Source of the DNA: Acidobacteriota bacterium
GTDB lineage: Bacteria > Acidobacteriota > Holophagae > Thermotomaculales > Thermotomaculaceae
Direction: 5' to 3'
Length of the DNA: 8,722 nt
Assembly (NCBI GenBank): GCA_015487755.1
Contig: WFPG01000230.1
Coordinates: forward strand, 1 to 8,722
Shown: positions 7,357 to 8,722 of the stretch, piece by piece
Numbering within the stretch: the first letter of the stretch is position 1
How the letters are laid out: each line of letters begins with the position of its first letter
The notes under the pieces: generated by a model
Told to the model about the DNA's origin: nothing
The model's input: only the letters and a program-made list of their open reading frames with translations
Database searches by the model: none
Made by a program: the position numbers and the translations under genes

Positions 7357-7844
7357 AAGGGAACATCATCGTCGTCAATAAAATCGTCCTGCGGCTCTTC
7401 AATTTTATCCAATTCTTCCGTTATATCCTCAACTTGAGGTTGTGTAGGAGCAGAACTATCACTTTGCTCAACAGTAACAGGGGCTCCCGCTGACATAGAT
7501 GTAGCCATGGATTCTGCCGATTTGGGGGTTAAGGGAATCAAGGTTAATGCCTTTATCTCGGTTTTATACCTTTTGTTGCCGCTTGAGTCTTCCCAGCTTG
7601 AGTACTCTATGCTTCCTTCTACAAAGTAAAGGTTTCCCTTTCTTACAACCCTTTCACCCTTATCTGCAAGCCTACCCCACAAAGCAATGTTATGCCACTC
7701 TGTTTTTTCCTGCCAATTTCCCTGTGCATCCATATAACTCCTTGAAGTTGCCAGAGAAAACTTTGCAACCTTTGTCCCTCCGGGAGTAAACCTTACATCA
7801 ATATCCTGGCCTGCCCTGCCTATTAAAATTACTCTGTTAAACAT
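7353..7844 (-). CDS. ssb: Single-stranded DNA-binding protein
   Basis: 163 residues. It binds and protects single-stranded DNA in replication, recombination and repair, and recruits partners through its C-terminal tip. An OB-fold occupies about 1-105: FNRVILIGRAGQDIDVRFTP, then TEWHNIALWGRLAD (48-61), then EGSIEYSSWEDSSG. W50, W56 and W84 sit where E. coli SSB has the DNA-stacking W54, F60 and W88. A flexible linker rich in S, T, Q, P and E runs from about 107 to 150 and ends in the acidic tip DDDDVPF, where the usual proline-phenylalanine terminus is intact. The ribosome site AGAGGTGA (7848-7855) lies 3 bases before the ATG, in the 12-base gap behind the MCP-like gene, so the two are probably co-transcribed. 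The common rpsF-ssb-rpsR arrangement is not present in the visible part. Confidence 0.95.
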   Translation of the reverse strand: MFNRVILIGRAGQDIDVRFTPGGTKVAKFSLATSRSYMDAQGNWQEKTEWHNIALWGRLADKGERVVRKGNLYFVEGSIEYSSWEDSSGNKRYKTEIKALTLIPLTPKSAESMATSMSAGAPVTVEQSDSSAPTQPQVEDITEELDKIEEPQDDFIDDDDVPF

Positions 7845-7856
7845 AAATCACCTCTA

Positions 7857-8722
7857 TTAAAGTATTTTCTTTATATTCTTTGCTTTATCAAGCAAAACAA
7901 GGGAATTTTTCAAATTAGCCAGCCTTTTGTGTTGCAGTTCGTCAAGCATTATGCCGAAATCTTTTATTGCTTTATCATTGTTAAAGTTTTCTATTATTTT
8001 ATTAGCGTTATTTAATTCAACCGAAAAATCTTCAAGGCTGTTCAACAATTCGGTTACATAATTTGTTATAGCAGGCAATGTATTGTTAATGTAATCCAAT
8101 AAGCCTGAAGTAGCCACTACAAGGGTATCAAAAGCTTCTCTATCCTTTTCAGCCTTATCAAGTTTTGCAAGATAATCCTTAAAAACAATTAAAACCTCTT
8201 TTATAGCCGTACTATGATTTACAATGCCCTCTTTAATACTGTTTAAAAGGGTTATGTTTTCCTCCACAGGCTCTGTTATTTTTATGCAACTTTGCTTTGA
8301 CATTCTGGTGTGATGGGATAGATGGTCAATATCTGATGCAATTTTGGAAAGTTCAACTCTGCTTTTTACAATTACTGTTTCATAATCTGCAAGCAATTTT
8401 GATGCATGGTTATTCTTTTCCATTAAATCCGAAAAATACGAATCAATAGCGGCATACTTTTTGTCTATATCTTCAACAAGTTTTTTTAATTCTTTTGCAA
8501 CAGTGCCGAATTTTCTATCTTCTTGAGAAGATTCAGACGCATAAATCAATGCGTTTAAAGACATTAAGGATGCTTTTTTATTAAGGTTTGAAACCTCAAG
8601 CAACAGGGTTTTCAATTGATAAAACACATCGTTTACCGTTTTGTTTACCCCTACAACTTCGTCAAAAATCTCTTTTTCTTTATCAAAGTTATCCCTCATT
8701 CTTTCAATTCTTTCAATAAGAA
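7857..8722 (-). CDS. Coiled-coil protein with diverged chemotaxis-receptor (MCP) hairpin tip, 5' end probably beyond the window
   Basis: The first ATG inside the window is at 8699 and gives 280 residues, but the frame stays open to the right edge (L-I-E-R-I-E-R before that Met) and the ATG lacks a clear ribosome site. I therefore treat it as 5'-partial. No membrane segment is visible. Residues 36-76, counted from that Met, resemble an MCP cytoplasmic tip: L-x-L-N-A-x-I-x-A (46-54), R62, F64 and TVAKELKKLVE (66-76). Conserved signalling residues are replaced, however. Positions equivalent to Tsr E385, R388, E391 and F373 appear as Y53, E56, Q59 and K41, so binding to CheA and CheW is doubtful. 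The remaining 200 or so residues are mostly helical and K/E/D/L/N-rich, with breaks at prolines (EPVEEN, TLPAIT), so this is not a canonical receptor C-arm. It lies 12 bases upstream of ssb. Function unknown; it may be a receptor-derived structural or sensory protein. Confidence 0.65.
   Translation of the reverse strand, partial: LIERIERMRDNFDKEKEIFDEVVGVNKTVNDVFYQLKTLLLEVSNLNKKASLMSLNALIYASESSQEDRKFGTVAKELKKLVEDIDKKYAAIDSYFSDLMEKNNHASKLLADYETVIVKSRVELSKIASDIDHLSHHTRMSKQSCIKITEPVEENITLLNSIKEGIVNHSTAIKEVLIVFKDYLAKLDKAEKDREAFDTLVVATSGLLDYINNTLPAITNYVTELLNSLEDFSVELNNANKIIENFNNDKAIKDFGIMLDELQHKRLANLKNSLVLLDKAKNIKKIL

Overview
The window looks like chromosomal DNA of an AT-rich, Gram-negative-type bacterium, possibly an anaerobe or thermophile. 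Three things suggest this. Arginine is coded almost entirely by AGA/AGG in the genes I read. There is a cytoplasmic family-57 glycoside hydrolase of the Thermococcus/Dictyoglomus type. A large lipoprotein carries a lipobox signal. No phage, insertion sequence, CRISPR array, tRNA or rRNA was seen, and coding density is very high. The longest non-coding gap is about 116 bases, so no stretch over 300 bases lacks a gene. I cannot name the species.

Left half, minus strand (transcribed right to left): a three-gene unit. It starts at a divergent promoter region near 5076-5191 with a small membrane methyltransferase of the ICMT/PEMT type. Five bases later comes a 974-residue lipoprotein related to the CehA/McbA PHP-domain family, in which the recognisable metal-ligand positions are replaced. 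The lipoprotein gene overlaps the following GH57 4-alpha-glucanotransferase/alpha-amylase gene by 16 bases, and that gene runs off the left edge. The spacing implies co-transcription and translational coupling. What links a membrane methyltransferase, a surface lipoprotein and a cytoplasmic glucan enzyme is not evident from the sequence.

Middle, plus strand: an M20-family metallopeptidase/deacylase is transcribed divergently from the methyltransferase. The shared intergenic region has an extended -10 in each direction and a perfect 12-bp palindrome between them. A strong intrinsic terminator follows the peptidase. Only six bases after its T-tract begins a XerD-like tyrosine recombinase, with no Shine-Dalgarno sequence.

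Right, minus strand: ssb (single-stranded DNA-binding protein) converges on xerD, and their stop codons overlap. Upstream of ssb, 12 bases away, is a coiled-coil protein with a diverged methyl-accepting chemotaxis protein (MCP) hairpin tip. Its reading frame stays open to the right edge, so it is treated as 5'-partial.

Most of the window is housekeeping-type content. The points most worth a second look are the apparently dead PHP domain in the lipoprotein, the MCP-tip-like protein next to ssb, the palindrome in the divergent promoter and the unusual start context of xerD. I see no clear evidence of an entirely new multi-gene system.
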